A stretch of DNA of 64,000 nucleotides from Streptomyces lydicus. Its GTDB lineage: Bacteria > Actinomycetota > Actinomycetes > Streptomycetales > Streptomycetaceae. This document shows, one piece after another, positions 24,946 to 33,016 of the stretch. The stretch lies in NCBI RefSeq assembly GCF_001729485.1, contig NZ_CP017157.1, positions 7,192,001 to 7,256,000 of the forward strand, written 5' to 3'. The notes beneath the pieces are model-generated. The model had not been told where the DNA came from and ran no database searches. It worked only from the letters and a program-made list of their open reading frames with translations. Position 1 is the stretch's first letter; the number at the start of each line of letters is the position of its first letter. The position numbers and the translations under genes were made by a program.

Positions 24946-25878
24946 TCAGACGGTGGCCGGCTCGGCGCCCGCGGCCTCGGCCTCGGCGACCACACCGGCG
25001 ACCCGGCGCAGCTTCTTCATCGGGCCGAGCTCGGACTCGTAGACCTTCTTGACGCCGTCACCGAGGGACTCCTCGATGGTGCGGATGTCGCGGACCAGGC
25101 GGGACAGGCCGCCGGGCTCGACGGACGCGGCCTGGTCGGAGCCCCACATGGCGCGGTCGAGGGTGATGTGGCGCTCGACGAAGGTGGCGCCGAGGGCGAC
25201 CGCGGCGAGGGTGGTCTGCAGGCCGGTCTCGTGGCCGCTGTAGCCGATCGGGACGTTCGGGTACTCGTCCTGCAGGGTGTTGATCATGCGCAGGTTGAGC
25301 TCCTCGGCCTTGGCCGGGTACGTGCTGGTGGCGTGGCAGAGCAGGATGTTCTCGCTGCCCAGGACCTCGACCGCGTGGCGGATCTGCTTCGGGGTCGACA
25401 TGCCCGTGGAGAGGATGACGGTGCGGCCGGTGGCGCGCATGGCGCGCAGCAGGTCGTCGTCGGTGAGCGAGGCGGAGGCGACCTTGTAGCAGGGCACGTC
25501 GAACTTCTCCAGGAAGGCGACGGACTCGACGTCCCAGGGGGAGGCGAACCAGGCGATGCCGCGCTTCTTGCAGTACTCGTCGATGGCGCGGTAGCCGTCC
25601 TCGTCGAACTCCACGCGGTGGCGGTAGTCGATGTAGGTCATCCGGCCCCAGGGGGTGTCGCGCTCGATGTCCCACTGGTCGCGCGGGGTGCAGATCTCCG
25701 GGGTCCGCTTCTGGAACTTCACCGCGTCGCAGCCGGCGTCGGCGGCGGCGTCGATCAGCGCGAAGGCGTTCTCCAGGTCACCGTTGTGGTTGATGCCGAT
25801 CTCACCGGTGACGTAGACGGGGCGGCCGGGGCCGGCCTGACGGTCGCCGAGGGTGCGGAGGCGGGAGTTGCTGCTCAT
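24946..25878 (-). CDS. neuB: NeuB-family nonulosonic acid synthase
   Basis: 310-residue aldolase-type synthase condensing phosphoenolpyruvate with a hexose (ManNAc, mannose or the 6-phosphate) to a sialic acid or Kdn. TIM-barrel signatures: VTGEIGINHNGDLENAFALI, DAVKFQKRTPE, YKVASASLTD, GYSGHETG and FVERHITLDRAMWGSDQAAS. It lacks the C-terminal antifreeze-like (SAF) domain of about 55 residues that completes substrate binding in canonical NeuB. Short forms occur in Kdn-type pathways. Streptomyces cell walls can contain Kdn teichulosonic acid, so Kdn is the likelier product (inference). Confidence 0.85.
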   Translation of the reverse strand: MSSNSRLRTLGDRQAGPGRPVYVTGEIGINHNGDLENAFALIDAAADAGCDAVKFQKRTPEICTPRDQWDIERDTPWGRMTYIDYRHRVEFDEDGYRAIDEYCKKRGIAWFASPWDVESVAFLEKFDVPCYKVASASLTDDDLLRAMRATGRTVILSTGMSTPKQIRHAVEVLGSENILLCHATSTYPAKAEELNLRMINTLQDEYPNVPIGYSGHETGLQTTLAAVALGATFVERHITLDRAMWGSDQAASVEPGGLSRLVRDIRTIEESLGDGVKKVYESELGPMKKLRRVAGVVAEAEAAGAEPATV

Positions 25879-25934
25879 GGGGAGGATTCCTTCGTGTCGA
25901 TCAGGGGGTGTGCGGGGGGGACTTGGAGGGGGGC

Positions 25935-27137
25935 TTACAGGGACGGGCCCAGGAGCCAGGCCGCGATCTCGCGGATCGCGCCGCTGCCTCCGGGGGTCGC
26001 GGTGACCGCGCGGGCCGCGCCGCGCACCACGTCGTGGGCGCTCGCGACCGCCACCGGCCAGCCGACGAGGTCGAAGCACGGCAGGTCGTTGACGTCGTTG
26101 CCGACGTAGAGCACCCGCTCGGGGGCGATGCCCGCTTCCTCGCACCACTGCTTGAGGGCGAGGTCCTTGCGGTCGATGCCGTGCAGGACGGGCACCCGCA
26201 GCTTGCGGGCCCGGGCGGCGACGACCGGGTTGGTCTCCGTGGAGAGGATCAGCAGCTGCAGCTCCGCCTTGCGCAGCGCGGCGATGCCGAGGCCGTCGCC
26301 GCGGTGCACCGCGACGAGCTCCCGTCCGTCGGAGTCGACCAGCACCCGGTCGTCGGTCTGGGTGCCGTCGAAGTCGAGGACGACGGCGTCGATGTCGTCA
26401 CGGGTGGGGAGGGCGCCGGGGCGGGGAGCGTCCAGCAGCGGGGCCAGCGCGCGGGCGCGGGCGAGATCGTGCGGGTCGTCGATCTCCAGCACCCGGGCCG
26501 GGTCGGTGCGGACGAGTTCGGTGCGGCCGAAGAAGCGGTGGCCGCCGGTGCGGAAGCCGGCCGCGTCCATGGCGTAGGCGGCGCCGGTCTCCAGCAGGTC
26601 CTGGGGGCGGTCCTGGCGGCGCGGCCGGAAGGACTTGTCGTGGTTGACGCCGTGCCCGCCGTCGGTGGCGGTCGCGCCGCCCACCGCGGGCTCGGCGTCG
26701 CGCCAGACGAAGCCGTGGAAGGGGGCGACGGTCAGCGCGCTGTCGGCGCCGTCCTCGACGACCGCGGCGGCCACCCCGTCGATGTCCTCGGAGGTGAGGA
26801 ACGGGCTGGTGCACTGGACCAGCAGCACCGCGTCGACGGTGGTGCCCTGCTCGGCCTCGTAGGCGTCCATGGCGTGCAGGACGGCGGCCTCGCTGGTGGC
26901 GGTGTCGCCGGCGATGTCACCGGGGCGGCGGACCACGACGGCTCCGGCGCCGCGGGCGGCCGCCGCGATCCCGGCGTCGTCGGTGGAGACCACCACGTCG
27001 GTGACGAGGCGGGCGGCGCGGCACTCGCGGACCGCGCGGGCCACCAGGGGCACGCCCCCGACGGCGGCGAGGTTCTTGGCGGGCACGCCCTTGGATCCGC
27101 CGCGGGCGGGGATGACGGCCACAACGGTGGGTGGCAT
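25935..27137 (-). CDS. neuA: CMP-nonulosonate cytidylyltransferase fused to HAD phosphatase
   Basis: 400-residue bifunctional protein. Residues 1-240 are a CMP-sialate/Kdn synthetase: VVAVIPARGGSKGVPAKNL (CTP loop), VVVSTDD, RRPGDIAGDTATSEAAV and VQCTSPFL. Residues 245-400 are a KdsC-like HAD phosphatase with the catalytic motif DFDGTQTDD (Asp255, Asp257), ILSTETN, and YVGNDVNDLPC. The same order occurs in vertebrate CMAS. An active phosphatase would imply that the synthase makes a 9-phosphate that is dephosphorylated before activation. Located just upstream of neuB on the same strand. Confidence 0.88.
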   Translation of the reverse strand: MPPTVVAVIPARGGSKGVPAKNLAAVGGVPLVARAVRECRAARLVTDVVVSTDDAGIAAAARGAGAVVVRRPGDIAGDTATSEAAVLHAMDAYEAEQGTTVDAVLLVQCTSPFLTSEDIDGVAAAVVEDGADSALTVAPFHGFVWRDAEPAVGGATATDGGHGVNHDKSFRPRRQDRPQDLLETGAAYAMDAAGFRTGGHRFFGRTELVRTDPARVLEIDDPHDLARARALAPLLDAPRPGALPTRDDIDAVVLDFDGTQTDDRVLVDSDGRELVAVHRGDGLGIAALRKAELQLLILSTETNPVVAARARKLRVPVLHGIDRKDLALKQWCEEAGIAPERVLYVGNDVNDLPCFDLVGWPVAVASAHDVVRGAARAVTATPGGSGAIREIAAWLLGPSL

Positions 27138-27181
27138 AGCGGGCTCCTTGGTCGGGCCGGGGGCAGCGGGAACGGGCGGGG

Positions 27182-28513
27182 TCACAGCTGCCCCCAGCGG
27201 CGGATGGCGGGGGCGACGCGCTGGACGCCGTGCCGGTAGGCGCCGCGGGCGGCCTCGCGGACGGTCTCCCGGGCGATCCGGCGCAGTCCGCCGGTCTCCT
27301 CGGGGGCGTCGGCGTGGCCGGGCAGCGGCTCGCCCTCGGGGTCCAGGCCGTGCCGGGCGAGGATGCCGGGGAGGTAGCCGGGGGCGGTGCGGGGTGTGTA
27401 GTAGGGGGCGAGCGGCGGCAGGGACGGAGCCTCGCGCAGCTCGGTGACCCGGGCGCGGGCCGCGTCGAAGGCCCGCTCGTAACCCCCGTCGGCGGCAATG
27501 CCCTGCCGGGCGAGCCAGTCCGGGTCGGGGGCCGGGCGGTGCCCGGCGTCCAGCTCGTCCCAGGAGGCCAGGCAGCCGGAGCCGAGGAAGTGGTGGTTGC
27601 CCAGGGTTTCGCGGACGCCGAGGTCGGTGAGGACGGCGGTGGGGATGCCGCGGTGCAGCGACTCCAGGGCGGCGGTCGAGCTGACCGTCACCAGCAGGTC
27701 GGTGCGGTCCAGGACCTCGCCCATGTTGCCGTACACGGCGCGGCAGTTGGCGGGCAGGCCGCCGGGGATCTTGGTGGCGAGCTTCTGGTAGGGCAGTTCC
27801 TCGATGTGCGTGGTGTGCTCGCCCGGCTTGCTGCGGAGCTTGATCAGCACCTCGCGGTCGGGGTGCCTGCGGGCGTGCCCGGCCGCGCGCCGCAGCAGGT
27901 ACATCCGGTCCGCGCGGCTCTCCGGGACGGAGGGCTGGGCGGCGAACACCACGGTGCGGGGGGCGTTCCCGCCCTCGTACGGGGCGCCGCCGAGGAACGG
28001 CAGGGCGCACTCGACGACGCTGCCGCCGTCGGCGCCGACGCCCCGGTAGACGGCGCGGAAGCGGTCGGCGTCGTGCCGGGAGTTGGCGAGGACGACGTCG
28101 GCGCCGTGCCGCAGCAGCAGCCCGTCGGCGAGCTTCTCGTAGACCACGCCGACGTAGCCGGTGACGACGACGGGGCGGCGGCCGCCCGCGGCGGCCCCGC
28201 TGCTCCAGGCGCGGGCGAGGCCGTGCAGCATCGCCTGCACCGCGCCGCCGACGCAGGCCAGCACGACGACGTCGTACCGCGTGCGGTCGATCGACCGCAC
28301 GAAGTCGACGCCCCTGATTTCGCGCAGCGTCTCCGCACGGGCGCCGACCTCGTCGAGCTGGCGGACCGTGGGCGTGGCGCGGCCGCGGAGCAGATACCCG
28401 TCGAGGCGGATGTCCGGTTGGATTCGGTACGCTGTCAAAGCGCCCCATTTCCACCGGGTATCCGAGTCGGCGAGCACGGCGACCCGCGGCGAGGAAGTGG
28501 TACGTGATGGCAC
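27182..28513 (-). CDS. Putative glycosyltransferase (DUF6716-like)
   Basis: 443 residues from the GTG at 28513; a TTG at 28552 would add 13. RVAVLADSDTRWKWG opens the first Rossmann-like domain; GYVGVVYEKLADGLLLRHGAD, IKLRSKPGEH and LVTVSSTAALESLHRGIP belong to the second. The last resembles the S-S/T-A region of capsule polymer glycosyltransferases. It is the first gene of the minus-strand neuA-neuB run and lies back-to-back with the plus-strand glycosyltransferase genes. The acceptor is unknown; I base the family on memory of similar actinomycete entries. Confidence 0.65.
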   Translation of the reverse strand: MPSRTTSSPRVAVLADSDTRWKWGALTAYRIQPDIRLDGYLLRGRATPTVRQLDEVGARAETLREIRGVDFVRSIDRTRYDVVVLACVGGAVQAMLHGLARAWSSGAAAGGRRPVVVTGYVGVVYEKLADGLLLRHGADVVLANSRHDADRFRAVYRGVGADGGSVVECALPFLGGAPYEGGNAPRTVVFAAQPSVPESRADRMYLLRRAAGHARRHPDREVLIKLRSKPGEHTTHIEELPYQKLATKIPGGLPANCRAVYGNMGEVLDRTDLLVTVSSTAALESLHRGIPTAVLTDLGVRETLGNHHFLGSGCLASWDELDAGHRPAPDPDWLARQGIAADGGYERAFDAARARVTELREAPSLPPLAPYYTPRTAPGYLPGILARHGLDPEGEPLPGHADAPEETGGLRRIARETVREAARGAYRHGVQRVAPAIRRWGQL

Positions 28514-28700
28514 GTCGAAGACGCTAGGAAGGCATTCCGTTTGGCGGGCCAACTGGGTCGCAACAAACGGTTAACAGCGGGTCGACGAATGGCGAACCGG
28601 CCCGATAAACGACCCGGTTAACCATCCCGCCATTCTTCGTTCACCTCGGCGCCCGCATCGCGTAAAGACGAATGCCGGCTCCGCCCCTAACGTCACCCGG

Positions 28701-29744
28701 GTGGTTAAGCTCTCCGTCATCGTGCCGTTCTACAACGTGCAGACATACGCGCCCGACACCCTGAAAAGCCTGGCGGCGAACGCCCGCGAGGACTTTGAAT
28801 TCCTGCTCGTCGACGACTGTTCGCGCGACGAGACCCCGGAGATCCTCGCGCGGGCCGAGCGCGAGCTGCCGGGCGCCAGAGTGCTGCGGCACGAGAAGAA
28901 CGGCGGCCTGGCCACCGCGCGCAACACCGGCCTGGACGCGGCCCGCGGCGAGTACCTCACCTTCCTGGACGGCGACGACTGGCTCGCCCCCGGCTACTAC
29001 CGCGAACTCCTCGGCGCCATCGAGGAGTTGGGGTGCGACTTCGTGCGCACCGACCATGTGCAGTGCACCGCGCGGGCGCGCACCGTGCACCGGGTGCCGC
29101 ACGGCCGCCGCGGGGTGGTGCTGAACCCCCGCGAGATCATCCTGCCCGCCGACCGCTCCACCTCCGTGGACTACGCCTACGCCTGGGCGGGCATGTACCA
29201 CCGCCGGCTGCTGGACGACGGGGTGCTGCACTTCAAGGACGGGCTGCGCACCGCGGAGGACCGGCCGTGGATCTGGCGGCTGCACCGCGAGGCGCGGTCC
29301 ATGGCGGTGGTCGGGCTGCTCGGTGTTTTCTACCGGCGCGGAGTGGCGTCGTCGCTGACCCAGATCGGCGATGTCCGGCAATTGGATTTCATTCGCGCCT
29401 TCGATCAGGTGATCGAGGAAACCGCACAGGACCGCGATGCGGCATTGCTGCTGCCCAAGGCGGTGCGCACGTATTGCGCGATCATTTCCCACCACCTCGG
29501 TTCGATCGAACGATTCGAGCCGCAGGTCGCCCGTAAATTGCGCGCGATGAGCGCGGCGGCCATGAAACGCATGCCGCAGGACGTACTGAAGGAAGCCCTG
29601 GATTCGATGGATGTGCAGCGTGCGTCCCGGCTGCGGCGGCTGCGCCGTCGCCCCTCCCCCAAGGTCTCGGCTCCTCCCCGACCCTCGGCCGAGCAGGGGG
29701 ACTCCCCCGACCAGGGCGGTACCCCCACGGCGGAGGTCGCCTGA
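28701..29744 (+). CDS. Family 2 glycosyltransferase
   Basis: 347-residue GT-A fold enzyme. SVIVPFYNVQTYAPDTL begins the nucleotide-sugar domain; VDDCSRDETPEI, GGLATARNTGL and FLDGDDW (DxD metal motif) are standard. EDRPWIWRLH provides the likely catalytic acidic pair. After residue 310 the chain turns into a Pro/Ser-rich low-complexity tail encoded by a palindromic stretch. It starts the plus-strand operon of GT2, polysialyltransferase-like and acyltransferase genes, overlapping the next gene by TGATG. Confidence 0.9.
   Translation: MVKLSVIVPFYNVQTYAPDTLKSLAANAREDFEFLLVDDCSRDETPEILARAERELPGARVLRHEKNGGLATARNTGLDAARGEYLTFLDGDDWLAPGYYRELLGAIEELGCDFVRTDHVQCTARARTVHRVPHGRRGVVLNPREIILPADRSTSVDYAYAWAGMYHRRLLDDGVLHFKDGLRTAEDRPWIWRLHREARSMAVVGLLGVFYRRGVASSLTQIGDVRQLDFIRAFDQVIEETAQDRDAALLLPKAVRTYCAIISHHLGSIERFEPQVARKLRAMSAAAMKRMPQDVLKEALDSMDVQRASRLRRLRRRPSPKVSAPPRPSAEQGDSPDQGGTPTAEVA
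29649..29715. repeat. Palindromic element in the 3' end of the GT2 gene
   Basis: Interrupted palindrome: CCCCC, spacer, CTCGGC, loop, GCCGAG, CA, GGGGG. It encodes most of the Pro/Ser-rich tail. Similar C-rich palindromes are scattered in Streptomyces genomes (from memory), so this may be an inserted small repeat that extended the protein. Confidence 0.5.
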
Positions 29745-31099
29745 TGTCGACCCGCCCGCGTACCCAGATCTTCGTGGCGTCCACGCTCTACGGCGCGGCG
29801 ACGCTCGCCGCCGCGCTGGACGCCGACTGCTTCGCGCCGGCCGACCGCCGGCTGCTGCTGCTCAGCAACAACGCCACGACCCCGGAGACCACCGCGTCGC
29901 TGGACACCATGCCCGGCTTCGGCCGGCTGCGCGGCCGCTTCGACCGGGTGCTGTCCTGGAACGAGACGATCAGCCCGTTCCACCCCGGCGGCTGGTCACC
30001 GCGCTCGGACGACGCCCCGCTGTGGGAGCGGCACCTGCGGCTGCTGTGGGGCCTGGGCGACGACCACGTCGAACTGGTCGTGGAGTCCATCCAGGTCAAC
30101 CCGGCCCTGGCGATCGCCCAGCTCTTCCCCGACGCGCCGATCGACGTCTACGCCGACGGCCTGATGAGCTACGGCCCCACCCGCAACAAGCTCGACCCGC
30201 TCATCGGCACCCGCATCAACCGGCTGCTGCACCTGGACCTGGTCCCGGGCCTGGAGCCGCTGCTGCTCACCGAGTTCGACGTGGCGACGCAGACGGTGCC
30301 GACCGACGCCTTCACCGGTGTGCTGACCGAACTCGCGGACGCCAGCGGCCCGTTGGACGTGCCCGAGGGCGGCGCGCTGCTGCTCGGCCAGTACCTCTCC
30401 GCGCTCGGCATCCTCACCCCCGAGGAGGAGGAAGAGCTGCATGTGCGGATGGTGCGCGGCGCCGTCGCGCGCGGCCACCGCGAGATCGTCTTCAAGCCGC
30501 ACCCGTCCGCGCCGGCTCGCTGGTCGCGGCTGCTGGAGCGGGAGGCCGAGGAACTGGACATCGCGCTGACCGTGCTGGACACCCCGGTGCTCGCCGAGGT
30601 GCTCTACCGGCGGATGCGGCCCGCGCTGGTCGTCGGCTGCTTCTCCACCGCGCTGCTGACCGCGTCCACCTTCTACGGCCTGCCGACCGCCCGCACCGGC
30701 ACCGGACTGCTGCTGGAGCGCCTGACGCCGTATCAGAACAGCAACCGCGTGCCGGTCACGCTGGTGGACGCGCTGGTACCCGACCTGGGCGACACCACCG
30801 GCCACCCGCGCGCCCTCGCCTCCCCGGAGAGCGTCGGGGGCCTGGTCGCGGCGGTGGGCTACGCGATGCAGCACCAGATCTGTCCGCAGCTCCGCCCGGC
30901 CGCCGAGCGCTATCTGTCGGCGCACCTCGACACGTACACCTGGCGCTACTTCAAGCGCCGCCGGCTGACCGCGCTGGCGCTGCCCGGCGCGATCCCGTCC
31001 CAGCTGTCGTTCATCCCGCGCAACGCCACGGTCCGCCGGGTCGCGCGCCAGGCGCGGGCGGTGCAGCGGCGGCTGAAGAAGCGGGCCGTGTTCGGATGA
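29744..31099 (+). CDS. Polysialyltransferase-family glycosyltransferase
   Basis: 451 residues resembling bacterial alpha-2,8-polysialyltransferase/GT52-type enzymes. Key elements: IFVASTLYGAATLAAAL at the N-terminus, DVYADGLMSYGPTRNKL (acidic Asp-Gly motif), EIVFKPHPSAP (His-Pro motif that positions the CMP donor) and VVGCFSTALLTASTFYG (Ser-Thr motif binding the phosphate). These support use of a CMP-nonulosonate donor made by the adjacent NeuA/NeuB. The start is coupled by TGATG to the GT2 gene, the end by ATGA to the acyltransferase. Confidence 0.85.
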   Translation: MSTRPRTQIFVASTLYGAATLAAALDADCFAPADRRLLLLSNNATTPETTASLDTMPGFGRLRGRFDRVLSWNETISPFHPGGWSPRSDDAPLWERHLRLLWGLGDDHVELVVESIQVNPALAIAQLFPDAPIDVYADGLMSYGPTRNKLDPLIGTRINRLLHLDLVPGLEPLLLTEFDVATQTVPTDAFTGVLTELADASGPLDVPEGGALLLGQYLSALGILTPEEEEELHVRMVRGAVARGHREIVFKPHPSAPARWSRLLEREAEELDIALTVLDTPVLAEVLYRRMRPALVVGCFSTALLTASTFYGLPTARTGTGLLLERLTPYQNSNRVPVTLVDALVPDLGDTTGHPRALASPESVGGLVAAVGYAMQHQICPQLRPAAERYLSAHLDTYTWRYFKRRRLTALALPGAIPSQLSFIPRNATVRRVARQARAVQRRLKKRAVFG

Positions 31100-32247
31100 C
31101 CGCCTCCCCGCTGACGACCGGCGCGCCCTCCGCCGCGCCGGATCTCGTCACCCCGACGCGCGGGCCCGTCATAGTGGGGCGCAGCCGTGGAGCCTCGTCC
31201 CGGCTGCGCGCCCTCGACGGGCTGCGGCTGCTCGCCGCCCTGATGGTCGCCGCGTACCACTACGGGGGGCGCGGCGGCGAGATAGCCCGGGCCTGGGGCG
31301 ACTCCCCGGCCCACCAGTTCCCCACCGCGGCCCCGCTGTTCGCGTACGGCTGCCTGGGCGTCCAGATCTTCTTCGTGATCAGCGGCTTCGTCATCTGCCT
31401 CAGCGGCTGGGGCCGCACCCTGCGGGCCTTCGTCGCCAGCCGCGTCTCCCGCCTCTATCCGGCGTACTGGGCCGCGATCCTGCTGATCACCGCGGTCTTC
31501 GCGCTCCCCTGGGTCGCCTACAAGGCGCTGCCGCCCAGCGAGGTGCTGACGAACCTCACCATGCTGCAGCAGCCGCTCGGCGCGCCCCGCGTGCTCGGTG
31601 TCTGCTGGACCCTCTGGGCGGAGATGCGCTTCTACGCGCTGTTCGCGCTGTGCGTCGTCCTGCCGGGGGCCACCCGTGGCCGGGTCGTGCTGTTCTGCGC
31701 GGGCTGGACGCTGGCCGCCGCGCTCGCGCAGGCCGCGCACGAGCCGTTCCTCGACACCGTGCTGATGCCGGAGTACGCCCCGTTCTTCATCGGCGGCATC
31801 GGGCTGTACCTGCTGCACCGCTACGGCGCCCGCGACCCGATCGCCTGGGCGACCGTGCTGGTCAGCTGGCTGATCGGGCAGCACTACGCGGTCGCCGGGC
31901 TGTGGCACGCGCCCTCGGCCACCGCCTTCTCCTACCGCTCGACGGCCGGCATCATCGCCGTCGTCACGGTCGGCTTCGTCCTGGTCGGGGCGGTCGCGCT
32001 GGGCAAGCTGCGGTGGGCGAACTGGCGCTGGCTGACCGTCGCCGGCGCGCTGACGTATCCCTTCTACCTCGTCCACGAGCACCTGGGCTGGGTCGTCGTC
32101 CGCGCCCTGCACCTCGGCGTCGGACTGCCCTCGTACGCGACGCTGCCGCTGACCGTCGGCCTGATGCTGCTGCTGGCGTGGCTGCTGCACCGCTTCGTGG
32201 AGCGGCCGGTGACGCCGCGGCTGAAGCGGGCGATCGACCCGCGCTGA
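31096..32247 (+). CDS. Acyltransferase 3 family membrane O-acetylase
   Basis: 383-residue integral membrane acyltransferase (OafA/NodX type). It shows RALDGLRLLAALMVAAYHYGG with the conserved catalytic-region His, FFVISGFVICLSGWG, FVASRVSRLYPAYWAA and LTYPFYLVHEHLGWVVV; about ten helices. Such enzymes add acetyl or other acyl groups to surface glycans. Last gene of the plus-strand polymer operon, so it probably O-acetylates the sialic/Kdn-like polymer. Confidence 0.88.
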   Translation: MTASPLTTGAPSAAPDLVTPTRGPVIVGRSRGASSRLRALDGLRLLAALMVAAYHYGGRGGEIARAWGDSPAHQFPTAAPLFAYGCLGVQIFFVISGFVICLSGWGRTLRAFVASRVSRLYPAYWAAILLITAVFALPWVAYKALPPSEVLTNLTMLQQPLGAPRVLGVCWTLWAEMRFYALFALCVVLPGATRGRVVLFCAGWTLAAALAQAAHEPFLDTVLMPEYAPFFIGGIGLYLLHRYGARDPIAWATVLVSWLIGQHYAVAGLWHAPSATAFSYRSTAGIIAVVTVGFVLVGAVALGKLRWANWRWLTVAGALTYPFYLVHEHLGWVVVRALHLGVGLPSYATLPLTVGLMLLLAWLLHRFVERPVTPRLKRAIDPR

Positions 32248-32288
32248 CGGACGCCGGTCGCTGCGGGTCCCCCGGAGTGACCGGCCCC

Positions 32289-32978
32289 TCAGTCGCGCGC
32301 GCCGTCGCGGCGTGACCCGCCGCCGGACGCAGTGGCCTCGATCCCGGCGACGAGGATCCGCAGCCCGGCCTCGAAGTTCCGCCCGAGGTCGCCGAACATC
32401 TCCCGGCCCGCCCGCGCCGCGAGCGGATAGCGCGCGCCGAGCCGCTGCTCGCGCCCCTCCAGGTCGTAGGCCGGATCGCGGAAGCCGGGCGCGCCCGGGT
32501 CCGGATGGACGGACTGCTCCTCGATCACCTGGCCGATGGTGAAGTTGTACGCGGTCCACCAGCCCCGCGCCGCCTCGCCGAGGGTGAATCCGGCCGCGAC
32601 GAACCGGTTCAGCAGGTTGTCGAGCGGCGCCGCGTAACTCTCGTCCGTCATCCGTGTGCCGCTGAAGACCTTGCCGCCGTCGCGGTAGCCGAGCAGCGCG
32701 GTGCGCAGCGCCCGGCAGGAGGCGTACAGGGCGTCCTGCCAGGTGTCGCCGAGGGTCGTCGAGCCCGGGTGCACCAGGGGCTCCGTCATCCGCCGGAAGA
32801 TCTCGGTGGCCATCTCGTCCAGCAGTTCCTGCTTGTTCTTGAAGTGCCAGTACAGCGCGGGGGCCTGGACGTTCAGCTCCTTGGCGATGCGGCGCAGGGT
32901 GAGTCCGTCGAGGCCCACCTCGTTCAGCAGTCGCAGGGCGGTGTCCACCACCTGTTTCCGGTCGATGCGCGAAACCAT
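32289..32978 (-). CDS. TetR-family repressor
   Basis: 229-residue TetR regulator. The DNA-binding domain is classical (VDTALRLLNEVGLDGLTLRR, then LNVQAPALYWHFKNKQELL), and the C-terminal domain resembles TetR_C of tetracycline repressors (GWWTAYNFTIGQVIEEQSV). It is divergent from an FAD monooxygenase gene; two identical 15-bp dyads lie at the intergenic region, one 9 bp from its own start, fitting autorepression and control of the neighbour. The ligand is unknown, perhaps the aromatic substrate of the monooxygenase. Confidence 0.93.
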   Translation of the reverse strand: MVSRIDRKQVVDTALRLLNEVGLDGLTLRRIAKELNVQAPALYWHFKNKQELLDEMATEIFRRMTEPLVHPGSTTLGDTWQDALYASCRALRTALLGYRDGGKVFSGTRMTDESYAAPLDNLLNRFVAAGFTLGEAARGWWTAYNFTIGQVIEEQSVHPDPGAPGFRDPAYDLEGREQRLGARYPLAARAGREMFGDLGRNFEAGLRILVAGIEATASGGGSRRDGARD

Positions 32979-32986
32979 GTTGACAA

Positions 32987-33001
32987 CTTAACACCGTTAA
33001 G
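32987..33001. promoter_or_regulatory. TetR operator O1
   Basis: CTTAACACCGTTAAG: 6-bp arms (CTTAAC/GTTAAG) around a 3-bp centre, 9 bp upstream of the tetR start. Extended identity with O2 is AACTTAACxxCGTTAAGG. Confidence 0.8.
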
Positions 33002-33016
33002 GCCACGCTCGGAAGC

